NCBI GenBank assembly: GCA_017506865.1
Contig: JAFCMP010000135.1
Span: 1,178,001 to 1,242,000 of the forward strand
Direction of reading: 5' to 3'
Source of the DNA: Tribonema minus
Taxonomy: Eukaryota > Sar > Xanthophyceae > Tribonematales > Tribonemataceae
DNA: 64,000 bases
The translations under genes were made by a program, and so were the position numbers. The notes beneath the pieces are model-generated. The model did not search any database. It saw only the letters and a list, made by a program, of their open reading frames with translations, and was not told the DNA's origin. This document shows positions 25,501-36,305 of this stretch, one piece after another. Within the stretch, counting starts at the first letter, position 1; each line of letters opens with the position of its first letter.

Positions 25501-27951
25501 CAGGGAAGCAGTGCACACTTGACCTCGCGCTTCTGCGCCTGCCTGGAAGTGCCGCGAGAAGAAAACAGGGACGGAGAAGTGAATGCTCACAGTAACAAAG
25601 CTCAACAACTTTACCAGGTTCTGACGACGGCATGACACGAGGTCCCAGCAGCGGTGGCACACATTTTTTCTGTCGCAGGCGCCGAACTGACAAAGGGCGG
25701 ACAGGTCACTCGTCTTAGTTATCGTGTGCCGCCTACTGCAATGGCAAGTTTGACGCTCCAAGAAACACTCAGGCATGAATGAGAGTGAGAGTTGCAGCAG
25801 GCAAGTGGCGGACCAGAAGATGCAATGCAGGGCTGAGCGGTGCGCTGGCTGAGCACTGATTGACTTCTCCACGACCACAGCATGTCGGCAGTTGAAGGGG
25901 CATGCCTAGTCAGACGTGGAATGTGTAATTCACCTCGTGACTGAAACAGTTTCAGCAGTGCAGTGATGCTCACGAACGACAATCACACCTGGCACCGACG
26001 ATGCTCCTACCGCTGACACTAAGCGGACGCCGACGGCCCTAACCCTAACCCTAACCCCCATCCACCCTTTCGCCCCACACCCTGGTACGCCACTACTCCA
26101 AGCCCTTCTACATGACTGCGGCGATGCTGACCAGTGTTGCCGCCGCGCCCCAACTTCAGCCCTACACGGAGAAAGAAACGACACCGCATGTGCTGTCACA
26201 CACCTGCCACTGCCGGTGCCCACGAAGTCGCCACCGAGTGCCGCCGTCGCCGCGCATTCAGCCCCACAACACGAGTCACCGCGCCTTAATAAAAGGTACA
26301 GACGTGTGGTTGTGCGCCAGGCCAGGGGCAGCGTCGTGATGCCTGTGGGCAGCTGTACACCTTGACATGTACACTTCCGGTACACTGCCTGTACACTTCG
26401 AGTACACTTGCCTGCCGCTGCAGCGCACTGCTGCCGTGAAGCTCCCCTGCGCAGTGGTCACCTCTGCCTCCAGCAGTGGCTGCCCACCAGGCCCTGGGAC
26501 TTCCCTTGCTGTGACCTGTCGGTGGTATAGGGAAGAGGGCTGCATGGTGAGTGGCAGTTGCTGGCCGTTGCAAAGAGGCGTGTATGTTTTGGCAGAACAC
26601 ACTAGAGGCACTACTACGCACCCATTGATTGATTGCAGCTCGAAGGAGTATCGGTGCTGGGTAGCACTGTATAAAAACAGGCGTAACCTTGATCCTGAAG
26701 CGAACGCGCTTTCAAGATGCTGGAATGTCCACGAGACCTGAGATGCTGAACAACAAAGGCACCAACATTGCAGCACCGCGCCAGCACGGCACAAGCCCCC
26801 ATGACGCTACCCAGCTCTGTCCGGCAGGCAGCAACACACATGCCATTGGCTCTTTTGTAGGTAGGAGCGGCAGTGCACCTTGAGTATCTGCCTGGACGTC
26901 TTGGACGCGCGCTTGAGGCCCTCTGCGAGCGCTGTGAAGGGGTCGTCTGGGCGCGCCTTTACGACCTGCGCGCAACGCATTGAGCCGTGACACAGACAGC
27001 GCTGAGCACTGAGGCATTGTGGCAGAGCGCGTTGGGCAGCGTGCGGTCGTGAACAGAGCATCGCGTGCGTGGCGAATGTGCAGGCTCTCTGGCATATATT
27101 AAACACAAAGACGTAGAGCTCACACAAGCCATCTTGCAACAACGCCATAATCACGGTGCAGTTGGCGGCTTCAAATTGGTTGTGCGACCATCCGAGCACC
27201 AGCAGCAGTTGAGGAGGCATGCTTCCAAGGGGGGCGCATGCCCTGTGCAGATCATGTGGTCTGTTATGTGACAAACTTGCCATGACGGTGTGTTCGCCGC
27301 AGTGCGACGCTCCTGGCGCTATCACACACATGCCAACGATTTTCAGGCCCAAAGCACTGCCCGTGTGATAACTTGCGTGATGGCTAAAACTCACCAGTGC
27401 AACGCAGTGCACGTTATGTGTGGTCTCCCTGTTCTAGTAGATCCTACATCTGTTGCAAACATGATGCGCTGGATGCCGCTGCATCCGCTGCTGCCTGTGC
27501 CGCAGCCTGCTGCTGCTTCGCCAGCTTCTTTCGATAAAGACTTCGCAGCTTCTCAGACTTTCGTGGTTTTTGATGAAACTCCCATGGATAGAGATTGCTG
27601 TCAGCTCTATACTAGTTCAACACAACATACACTTCGTCACGAGCTTACACCAGTGACTGATCTCACACAGGCCGCCCTGTGCCGTAACAGAGGCAGCAGT
27701 AGATATGGGAGAATATTGATGGCTGATCGCCTGCACTGCATATGCTGAAACCTCATGACATGCTAGAGAAGAAGCAGTATCTGCACTCTGCAGTAACGCA
27801 TGGGTATTGCAAGTGGCAGTTCGTGTGTTTGAGGCGCGCGTTGTAAGCGATCAAGGAGCTGCATGCATACCTCATTGACGACGTCATTGAGAACGGCCGA
27901 CAAGCTGTGCGCCGACAAGTACTCCTCCACCACCTGCCGCTCCTCCGCCAT
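16566..27951 (-). CDS. ENO4-like: ENO4-type enolase-like protein, DPY30/RIIa-like N-terminus, probable pseudoenzyme
   Basis: Twelve exons: 27951-27871, 26965-26879, 26515-26412, 25167-25068, 24453-24331, 23833-23678, 23092-23008, 22434-22280, 20811-20695, 19299-19129, 18528-18286, 16763-16566. Phases agree throughout: 539 aa, stop 16566-16568. Residues 1-56 (YLSAHSLSAVLNDVVNE, ARPDDPFTALAEGL) resemble a DPY30/RIIa docking motif, as in vertebrate ENO4. Enolase landmarks follow: LAEPLVGSDPMQQGEID, AALSIAACKAGA, PLPWFGLINGG, LALEVAAVD, ELLQVYLHWLEQHP, ANALVLGVGQGG, FAADLAVGM. Key residues differ from classical enolase (yeast numbering): K345 is G443, K396 is I499, E295 is T358, E168 is V192, and D246 is E286. 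A structural or flagellar role is therefore more likely than glycolysis. Introns 3 and 10 use GC donors (gcaagt, gcaaga). Confidence 0.88.
19773..19883 (+). repeat. Dispersed repeat copy B (ENO4-like intron 9)
   Basis: About 80% similar to 2321-2432. The shared core GCGGCGACCACGGTTATTGG is exact. Read on the minus strand both copies give an open MVSRKxLPPITVVAA peptide. Confidence 0.75.
23080..23222. repeat. Intronic GCAGCGCTCA-rich minisatellite
   Basis: The word CAGCGCTCA or CAGTGCTCA recurs about eight times just 5' of ENO4-like exon 7 (minus strand), spilling up to its acceptor at 23092. Confidence 0.65.
24840..24923 (-). other. Candidate cassette exon in ENO4-like intron 4
   Basis: This 84-nt open stretch is flanked by ctgcag on its 5' side and gtgagg on its 3' side and is phase 0 at both ends. 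Insertion would add 28 residues (AVVDIVRGASLVQRD...FVLEAL) between LLQQ and ERGSV without breaking frame. Vertebrate ENO4 carries an insertion at this same place, but the canonical join without it also reads well. Confidence 0.4.
26038..26058 (-). repeat. Interstitial telomere-like repeat, (CCCTAA)3+
   Basis: CCCTAACCCTAACCCTAACCC in ENO4-like intron 3; the longest exact telomere-type tract in the window. Confidence 0.8.
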
Positions 27952-28839
27952 CGAATGCAAACTGTGCAAACAAGAGGTTCTCACTGCCCAACTGCAAGTG
28001 CAACTTGAAGCAGACCGTTTTTCCTCAGTTCCGCCTGCAACGCGTTGCGACGCAGCATCAGCGCATTGCCCACTCGCATCAGGGTTGAGATCAGCAGAGC
28101 GTGTGACGGCGGTGAAGCCTTGCAGCAATGTGCAGACTGGGGGTTTAGGCTATCATCAAACCTTGGGCCCACAACGATCCACACCAATTGCAATTGTTCT
28201 GGATGATTTTGATGTGATGAAAGCTGCCCCGTACAACAGTCTGAGGCTCATCCACAAGCGTTGTCAACCTCATCACACCTGAGTTGCTCCATACTCTCGG
28301 AAAACTCGAACACAACGTTATCAGACCAGCATGTGCGCCTCCCCCATGCCGTGTTCCACAGTGCAACACCGTGAGCCAGGACCATGCTAAAAAACTTCCT
28401 CGACTTGCCTCTGAACGCTTTTACTGTACATGCTGTAATGAGGCGATCAGGTAACTGGCACAACCTTCAGGCAGCATTGCATGGTGTCGACCCAATAACA
28501 CTTGTCGTGCAAGCAGCTGTATTAGGGGGGTGTACTGGGCAACGCACTCAACCTCCATGAGTGCCTGGGAAAGCAAATGTGCATCAGCGCCTCAAGTGCA
28601 GAGTAGTGAACGCAGGCTGCTTGCTTTATCCAAAAAGGGTGCCTCTACCACCGTGCCAGCGGCAATGCCAGCCAATACATGCCAGCTATGCATGACAACT
28701 ATTCTATCGCAAGGCAAGAAAAAGAGGCAGAAGAAAGAAACAGAAACAGACACCATATTTGCATATAATGCAGATCAGTCAGTAATCCGCTTGCTCTATG
28801 CCCGCGCTCTGCCATGCTGTCGTCAGTGACAAGAGATAC

Positions 28840-28920
28840 GTCATGGCGCGGGTCTTGGCGTAGTGATCCGCGAACTGCTCGGCGAGGCCCTCGCGCGTCG
28901 CAACGATGCGCGTCAGCTCC
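28840..28920 (-). other. Orphan exon candidate
   Basis: Reads ELTRIVATREGLAEQFADHYAKTRAM with GC-rich third positions, between ggcag and gtatct. It sits upstream of the ENO4-like start codon, so it belongs to a different, unresolved minus-strand gene. I found no partner exon that joins in phase. Confidence 0.3.
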
Positions 28921-29305
28921 CTGCCTGTCGTGCATCATGCAGCATAGCAACGGGCGCATGAGGCCACGACTTCAACTAGATGTAGTACTCCTATGCATCA
29001 AGAGTACGATGCCTCTAAGGGGTTACTTGAAGTTAGAAGTATGAACGTACATCAGTTGACTGTCCTCCGATGGCAAGAGATGCCGCAGGGCATATGCATA
29101 CGTTGCACAGCAGCGTTTTCTCAATGAGGGATCACAGCCATTTCTGCCTGGTAAGGGGTGGCTGCCGCCTGCAGAGGGCGCCATTGCACTACAGTCTAGG
29201 CAGTCGCCTTCGCCTGGACATCTGAACAAGCAGCGCAGAAACTGCTCTCACAGCGGCCGGCAATCATTGCGACTTCAACAGGTGACTCACCAACAGGTGA
29301 CTCAC

Positions 29306-29567
29306 CAGCACGCCCTGCACGCCACACCCATAGCCGCGCACGAGCAGGTACAGCGCGGTGCCACACGTCGTCGGACCCGTCAGTGCCAGCACTGTGAGGC
29401 GGCGCGTGGTAGACCACCAGCAGTATGGCGGCAGGCAACACGCCCAGAGTGTTGGCGTCGAGCCAGCCGCAAGCGCGGAGCAGCGCTGCGCGCCACTGCT
29501 GCTCCTCGTCGGGGTGGGCGGCTAGGTAGGTATGTATGGCAAGGCCGCGGCGTCCGCTGACCATACC
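29306..29567 (-). other. Orphan exon candidate with duplicated donor
   Basis: Between tctgcag and gtgagt one frame reads HTYLAAHPDEEQQW then LRACGWLDANTLGVLPAAI. The second half looks better in another frame (TVLALTGPTTCGTALYLLV). The donor with its next bases (GTGAGTCACCTGTTG) is repeated directly in tandem at 29282-29305. Product unknown. Confidence 0.3.
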
Positions 29568-30374
29568 CTGCAGACAAGTGCATTCATCCAGGTGGAATGT
29601 TGACTTGCTGACAAGGCGGCGACGGCCCAAGAAAGATACAGTAGGCGAGAGCTCTGCAGGTGAGGAGCATCCAAATCGTCGTGCCTACATACTACTAGTA
29701 AGCAGAGCAGGGGAAGAATGGCAGCAGCATTTGCAGCCGGTGCCGCTGCTGCCACTTGTTTCAGCTCGTCAAGTATGGCTACGACATTTGCTGCCCATCC
29801 CTGACAGGGACCTCAGCAGCGGGACATCGCAGCGTTGAAATAGGCAGACTCTTACCGGCGCACGTGACCACAAGCAGCAGCTGACAACCAGCACGAGACA
29901 TTATATTCTACGCATGCTGGTCACTCAGAAGTTGTTGCTGAGCGTTGTCATACTAGGTCATCCAAATGCTGGTGTGTGCTGCAGTATGGCGTCGCTCAGA
30001 TCAGACGGCGGGTGCGCCCCTTGCAAGGTGAACACTCCCCCCCTGCTCTTTCTAAAGTACCCGAGCCTCATGCCCAGCCACCTGCCCCTGGCCATCGTCC
30101 GCAAGTGATGACAGGCTCATCATGATATATCCCTCCTCACGTAATCCTCAAAGCGCGCTCAATGTTGCCAGCAGCGGGCGTACCGAACCGTGCAGGTTCA
30201 TGCACCGGAGCAGCATCTTACACGCAAGGGCCTGTGCGTCAATACTTCATCAGCCTGAAGGAAGGGTGCATACCTGTCCTTCTGAAGCCCTGTAGCAGCA
30301 CGTGATTGTGGTGCATCATGTTGGCACGACATGCTCTGTGAGAACCAGCACTAGTCCGCAGGCAGGCCATCTCT

Positions 30375-30920
30375 TCACCTGAACGCCGATGCAACCGCCG
30401 GCTTAACATTTCTCAGCGCAGGCGCCGACTCCCCGTCGTGAGACGGCAAGCGCTGCGCCGGCAGGCACGCCGGCAACTCCGCCGCCGCGGCGAGCGGCGC
30501 CGCCGCGCCATCCAAGTAGTCATTGACGTCGTTGAAGGCGGGCTTCCTCAGGCGCACCAGCTGAAAGCTGTTCCAGAGCACACTGTTCGTCAGCCTGATG
30601 CAGGCGAGGCTGAACTCGATGCGCTCGCGCTTCAGCGCCGCGTCGGGCGCTGCGCGCTGCGGCGCCGCCGCCGCCGCTGCCGCTGCTGCTGCTGAGCGCT
30701 TCGTGGCCGCCGCTGCCTCGTGCCTGAGCACTTCTCTCTCGGCCTTGGCCGCGAGAATCGCGCGCAGCAGCGCGTCGGCGATCTCGCCGAAGATGTCGAA
30801 GCGGTAGAATTCTTCCAGCAGCTTCTCCAATGCAGTGATGCGAGGATCGGTGCTGTGAAGCGCTTGCGACGAGTCCAGGTGGATGCTGCGGCTCCGTAGC
30901 GCCCTGGTAAGCTCCTCCAT
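30375..30920 (-). CDS. Hypothetical Ala-rich protein (181 aa or C-terminal exon)
   Basis: The ORF runs from ATG 30918-30920 to TGA 30375-30377. An in-frame upstream part (HAQVQLLRARTDTVFHKTLA) begins right after a good acceptor (tcgcag, about 30987), so this may be the last exon of a longer gene. The protein starts with Ser/Arg-rich and helical sequence (ALEKLLEEFYRFDIFGEIAD), passes an Ala run with charged flanks (a likely helix), then RIEFSLACIRLTNSVLWN and a Pro/Ala-rich end. The codons are strongly GC3-biased, as in the real exons nearby. I do not recognise a family. The TGA lies in ttcagGTGAAG, so splicing onward is also possible. Confidence 0.45.
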   Translation of the reverse strand: MEELTRALRSRSIHLDSSQALHSTDPRITALEKLLEEFYRFDIFGEIADALLRAILAAKAEREVLRHEAAAATKRSAAAAAAAAAAPQRAAPDAALKRERIEFSLACIRLTNSVLWNSFQLVRLRKPAFNDVNDYLDGAAAPLAAAAELPACLPAQRLPSHDGESAPALRNVKPAVASAFR

Positions 30921-31772
30921 CGCCAGTGTTTTGTGGAAAACCGTGTCTGTCCGGGCGCGCAGCAGCTGTACCTGAGCATGCCTGCGACATATAAAAAAAT
31001 GTGCCACTGGTTGAGTCAGACAGGGGGGGCAGCCAGGTTTTCATGCAAGGATCCGCAGCGAAAAGCGCTCAAAGGCCAGTACAGGAATGTGGCAGCGTAC
31101 ACAACACAATGATGCAGCAGTTGCACGTGAGCATGCACTGCAAGGAGGGTGCACCAGCGAGGAAGGTCAGCTAGTCAGCAGCCAGCTGCTCGCTCTCATG
31201 AGGGACGCAAATCTTGACAACGCAACGGTCATTGTCCAGCAATTTATTTACAAGTAAATACGTGCCAACTTGAAACAGTCAGGTGAGTTTCATGTGGGGA
31301 CCTTCATGAAAACCGGTTGCAACTTGCTGGACACTGGCGCATCATGAGGCGTACTTGATTTGAAAAAAAAAAATGCTGATGGGGCGCCGCCTGCATTGTC
31401 ATTAGTGACTGGAGTTCGCAAAATTGTCAAGTGCTTTTTTTTTTTTTGCGAGTGGGGTTGCAGACAAAATTGTATGGCAGGCTGAATATGACTTGAGAGT
31501 TCATGGTCACCACAGCACACAATTTACATGCAGCATAGATAACATCACGGCCAAGTTATCAAGAAAGGAGGGGACGTGGTAATGGACGCACAAATGAAGA
31601 CACCTAAATGCGCATGGCGATGGCTGACCTTGTGGTGCTCACACTACATGCACCGTGATAGCAGATGGCTGTTCTTTGAGGAAGGGTGGTGTATAGATAC
31701 ACCAGTGTTTTGTTGCAGTGCACCGAAAGAGGCACAGCTGCACCGCACGCAAACTTCACTGCAGTAGAGCGT

Positions 31773-32894
31773 TTACTTGGCCTTGGCGGCGCTGGCGGTC
31801 TTCTTGGGGAGGAGGACAGCGTGGATGTTGGGGAGCACACCACCAGAGGCGATGGTCACATTGCCCAGCAGCTTGTTCAGCTCCTCGTCGTTGCGCACCT
31901 GCACGGTGGAGGGGGGGGGAGAGAAGCAACCATGAGTGCATGCATTTGACAGCACGAGAATGCATGGGAATCGGTGGCATGTGACATGCACAATAAACAC
32001 GAGTGCTCCAGTAGACGGTGCACAGTTTTCTCTTATACACAAGGACAAGCGGTACAGCTAAGCAGCAAACAAAGGACTTGGTGGCCCATTGAATGCACAC
32101 CCAACTACTGTAGAAGCGGTGATGACGTACATGGCACGCCACAGCAACATGGACGCAAGCCAGCATATCAAGACAACAGAAACACTCATGTCGCTGCTCA
32201 ATGCAAATGCAAATCGTACACCGAACACAGGCCACTCACCGCGAGCTGGATGTGGCGCGGTACAATACGGGACTTCTTGTTGTCGCGGGCGGCGTTGCCA
32301 GCGAGCTCCAAGATCTCAGCGCACAGGTACTCGAGCACCGCCGCCAGGTAGACGGGGGCGCCCGCTCCCACGCGCTCGGCGTAGCGGCCCACCTTCAGGA
32401 AGCGGCCCAGACGGGCCACGGGGAACTGCAGCCCAGCTGTTGTGCAGGTGGGCAAGGCAGGCGAAGAGGACGAGGTGAGAGGGCGGTACTTACTTGCACA
32501 AGTCAAGGCGGTGAAGGCACGTTGCAGAGCCAGAAAAATGTTGCAGAGCTGGAGACTAGGGCTATGTCGGGCAATGAATGGCACGACAAAGCAGCCAAGA
32601 GGGGGGATGCTACCTGTGAGGCTTACGCTAAGGTTTAGCTGTCAACTGCCAAATGGGTACGACAAAGCCACGGAGGATCTGCAAGAGTAGCAACGGCGAC
32701 TTTGAAGAACCTGCACGCTGCTGCAAGGAAATCTATTCAGGCTACGCCGCCGTCAACATCGCATGGACACCTTCCAAACTGTCAAAGCGGCATGATGTGT
32801 TTTGATCACCAGACGATGTGTGCTCACCCTTGGAAGACTTGGACGTGCTCTTCTTGGCCTCCGCGCCACGGCCGCCCTTTCCTTTGCCAGCCAT
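31773..32894 (-). CDS. H2A: Histone H2A, three exons
   Basis: Exons 32894-32828, 32436-32240 and 31898-31773 join in phase to 129 aa, the usual H2A length. It has a basic Gly/Lys N-tail ([16 protein letters not shown]), then [35 protein letters not shown], the acidic-patch segment [34 protein letters not shown] and [14 protein letters not shown]. There is no C-terminal SQ[E/D]-phi motif, so it is not an H2A.X type. No macro domain or H2A.Z hallmark is seen. It packages DNA with H2B in the nucleosome. Two introns are unusual for a core histone and imply an ordinary polyadenylated mRNA; no histone 3' stem-loop was found. It is divergent to H2B. Confidence 0.96.
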
Positions 32895-33421
32895 TGTTGT
32901 TGAGAGGGGTGTTGTTTACCTTAGAGAGGTAGCGTGTGTCTGTGTGGAATGCGGCACAGAGACCTTCAGAGTTTACACTAGTTTGGTGATGATGCTCAGC
33001 TGGGTGTATTCTCGATTCTGCATCGTGATTGGTCAGATGCCCAGAATACTGGTGCGGTGATGATCAGCGATTTTCCAGGCTTGGCCTCCCTGTCACATCG
33101 CCACTCACACACCGCCTGGACAACACCAACCTAAAAGTGAGTGCGCAGAGCGAGCTGGCGTGTGGTGTGGCCTTGCTGAGTTTGGTGGCGCTCGGCTCTC
33201 TGGACTTGATTTTTCGTTTCTCATTGTTCCGTAGCTGTGGTGTATTGAGTAGTGTCTGCTCACGGTGGTATCTGAGATGGTACAGCAGCTTTTTGTAGGC
33301 ATAGCATCGCCGCTAGATACACTGCCGTTGCATCGCCATTGCCTGCGCGATCGCATACCTTTGTTCCCCTTCTTCCGCCAACCACCAACTGACTTTTTTC
33401 TACATGTTGTGCTTTTACCAG
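32895..33421. promoter_or_regulatory. Divergent H2A/H2B promoter region
   Basis: The 527 bp separate the two start codons. ATTGG at 33028-33032 is an inverted CCAAT box. No clear TATA box was found. The sequence right before the H2B ATG (ctttTACCAG) looks like a 3' splice site, so H2B may have a 5'UTR intron ending here. Confidence 0.55.
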
Positions 33422-33778
33422 ATGGCGAAGATCCCCAGCAAGAAGGCCGCCAAGGCTCCGAAGAAGGCAGCGGATGGCAAGAAGAAGAAGGCCAAGCGCA
33501 CTGAGTCCTACGGCTCGTACATCTACAAGGTGCTCAAGCAGGTGCACCCCGACACCGGCATCAGCAAGAGGGGCATGTCCATCATGAACTCGTTCATCAA
33601 CGACGTGTTCGAGCGCATCGCCTCCGAGGCCGGCAAGCTCACCCGCTACAACAAGAAGTCCACCCTCTCCTCCCGCGAGATCCAGACTGCCGTCCGTCTG
33701 ATGCTTCCCGGAGAGCTCGCCAAGCACGCCGTCAGCGAGGGCACCAAGGCGGTCACCAAGTTCACCTCCTCGGCCTAA
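33422..33778 (+). CDS. H2B: Histone H2B, single coding exon
   Basis: 118 aa, of normal length. A Lys-rich tail ([20 protein letters not shown]) leads into [60 protein letters not shown] and [19 protein letters not shown]. The ubiquitin-acceptor Lys region (AVTKFTSS) is intact. The ATG follows TTTTACCAG, so translation probably starts at the first base of an exon after a leader intron. It pairs with H2A and the shared intergenic region would keep their expression balanced. Unlike H2A, its coding region has no intron. No 3' stem-loop is seen after the TAA at 33776. Confidence 0.97.
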   Translation: MAKIPSKKAAKAPKKAADGKKKKAKRTESYGSYIYKVLKQVHPDTGISKRGMSIMNSFINDVFERIASEAGKLTRYNKKSTLSSREIQTAVRLMLPGELAKHAVSEGTKAVTKFTSSA

Positions 33779-36305
33779 GCGACACCGCAGCGGCGCAGCA
33801 GCTTGGCGGGAGCAGTGGCGGGCGCTGGGGCAGCTTACTCTGGTACCTCAGCGCGTCCGCTTGCGCACTCCAGCCTTGCACAAACAACTGGTATCTCTAG
33901 ATACCACCCCTGCGCACAGGAAATGCCCACAGCGCCATCTGTACTTTCTCTCTTTTAAGATTGTCTTGCAGCAATGTTTGTGCAGAATAAGTTTGGGTAG
34001 ATCACATATGCAGTCCTTGTGAAAGTCAGGCTTCTCTTCATATGCAGTTCTGCTGGTTTGTAGTCTTGTGAGCGTGCAGGTGCAGCAGTTAGCATAAATT
34101 CTTGTGTCTGTTGTGTTGACATGGTTCTTTTTGTGTCAGGACGCTGCATATGGTTTGTACTACAATGCTTGTGACGGTCATTGCATGCGTCTCATCTCTT
34201 TTCGGTTCATGCACCAACGTCTACCTGTCAGCACGCAACTGCTGTATGCACTTGTAACTCTCCTTGATTCATGCGGTGTGGCGTTGATGTTGACATGGCA
34301 TTCTGCGGCTTTTGCTATTGAAATTGCAATTTGCAGCTTGAAGCTTGTTCTCGTTGCGAGTTTGCGTGCGCAGAGGCGATGCTCTGTGATGCCAGTAATG
34401 CGCTGCACATGTGCCTTCAAGCTTAGGGAACTGCAGCTGTCAGTGTCTGTGCTTTACTTTGTCAGTGTCCGTGCTGCGTTTCAATGCTACAGCACAAGAG
34501 TGAGGCATGAAACAAAATATGCTTGCATTAATTTGGCAGGCAGTATCGTACTCAGAGCATGCAAAGCAGTGTCGTCAATCATGGGGGAGCAGCGAGTAGA
34601 GGGAGTGAGAGTGAGTAAGGGAGTGAGCAGGATCTGAGAGGTGCTCACGGCACTTACGGCTAACCCTAGTTGCCAATCAGCTAACCCTAAGGTTGAGTTA
34701 GGTCAGATCCAGCTAAGTCCTTGCATGTGGGGGCAAATGAAGCAGGTCTCACACGTGAATGTAGACTTCAAGTTACTGGTGCATAGACTCACGGTCAAAA
34801 CAGTGGCCCATCGCTCTGCTGCTTCGCTGTTGCCGCCCTGCTGCAGTGCAGGCGTGCTTCTCGTTCCTTGATGTCAGTACCGGCCTTGCGCTTTCTTGGC
34901 CGTTGCTGCCACATCATCGTCTGATGGCAGGACTTCCTTGCTGCTGCATTGTTTGATGCCGTGCCCTGCTGTTCTCGTGATCGTGATGCGATGCAGCTGT
35001 TTCTTGCACGAACTCTCGCAGACGCTGCACGCCACGCATCAGAATTAGTGCGCTTGTGGTGCACAAGGTGGTTTCCTCTTCTTTGGGCATGCTTTCATAG
35101 CGCTTCCACCACCGCGCGCCCTCCCCCAGCTCGCTCCCAACCACCGTTCAAAAAAAGTTGAAGTTCGAGTTCAAGTTGAATACAAACTTCACGTAGGTCT
35201 TACATCAACTTCAACCCCAAGCCGGGAGTGCCGGGAGTGAGTGGGATGCGGGGTCCTCAAGGGGGAGCACGGGAGTGTGAGGTTCAGAGTGCAGTGTTTT
35301 TTAATAAACAACACTGATCAAAGCAGCGGTGTATGCTGAAAAAAATGCACGACTACACACCTCAAATACTTTCTGTTTGTGCCCTGTCTCCATTGCGCAC
35401 CAGCTCTGAACATGCCTTTGGCACAAACGTTTAACCAGCAATTACTACTACTTGCCAATTAGCTTCACGTTGCAAACAGTTGGCCACATTCTGCATGACA
35501 TCACAACAGCCGACAATGAGCGCAGCACAGGATAAGTGCAGTGTCAAGTTTGTCAGACGTTTTTTATTGAGCGCTCGTAAAGAAGCGCACGCACCGCTTT
35601 GCGGGAGTGCTGTTTTGTGCCCAACATGCCTGTTAGGCGCGCACATAAAACCCGATCAGGGTATATGTATGTACAAACGTACACTATCTGCTGATGCAAG
35701 TAGCTGCCCTGCGTGTCTGCATGGGGCTTGCTACAGCAGCACTTCTGAAGCCCTCTCTGTGTTGTGTCTTTGGCGTGCACAATATCCATATGGTGCTAGG
35801 TGCGTGTAAAACGCACCCCATTTTGCATTTGTGACAATACAGTAGAACCCACTGCCTCGTCAATTGTGTATGTAGTTCCTAGGTGCCCCGCATTTCCTCT
35901 CAATTCTTGAAGTTTGACATCAGTGCTCAGAAAGCACACCCCTGACGTTCATGCGTGCCTGCGGTGCGCTCACAATTGCTTGGCGCACACGCGGTCGCTG
36001 AACAGATCTGCATCAAGTGGCTGAAACACAAGCCCATCTAACTGCGGAGGCTTGGAAGTCATCGTCGTCGTCGTTGGCTTCGATTGTAGCTGTTTCAATG
36101 CACTGAAATGCAGGCCAGCCTATGCTACCAGTAGTGTGTGGTCTGACAACGCGGGAGGCCCCTTACATGCGCCGCAATCAGCAAAGCTGCACAAAACCCC
36201 TTCTCTCCATGAGGGTTGACTGACACTTCAAGTCTGGAAGACAGCGTTCGCGCGCACGCTGACCCCCCCCCCATTTCCCCCCTGCGCACGTCGGGCTCAG
36301 ACCCC
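33779..36305. other. Intergenic, no supported gene
   Basis: 2.5 kb between the ends of H2B (+) and the DIS3L2-like gene (-). It is AT-richer than the coding regions. It holds ORFs without domain features, CTAACCCTA-type bits near 34663-34690, and several GAAGTT/ACTTCAA words near 35155-35212. Confidence 0.5.

Noticed and set aside
34104-34637. 177-aa plus-strand ORF downstream of H2B
   Set aside because: It has no domain, its codon use is unlike real exons here (low GC3), and it lies in the H2B 3' flank. Probably chance.
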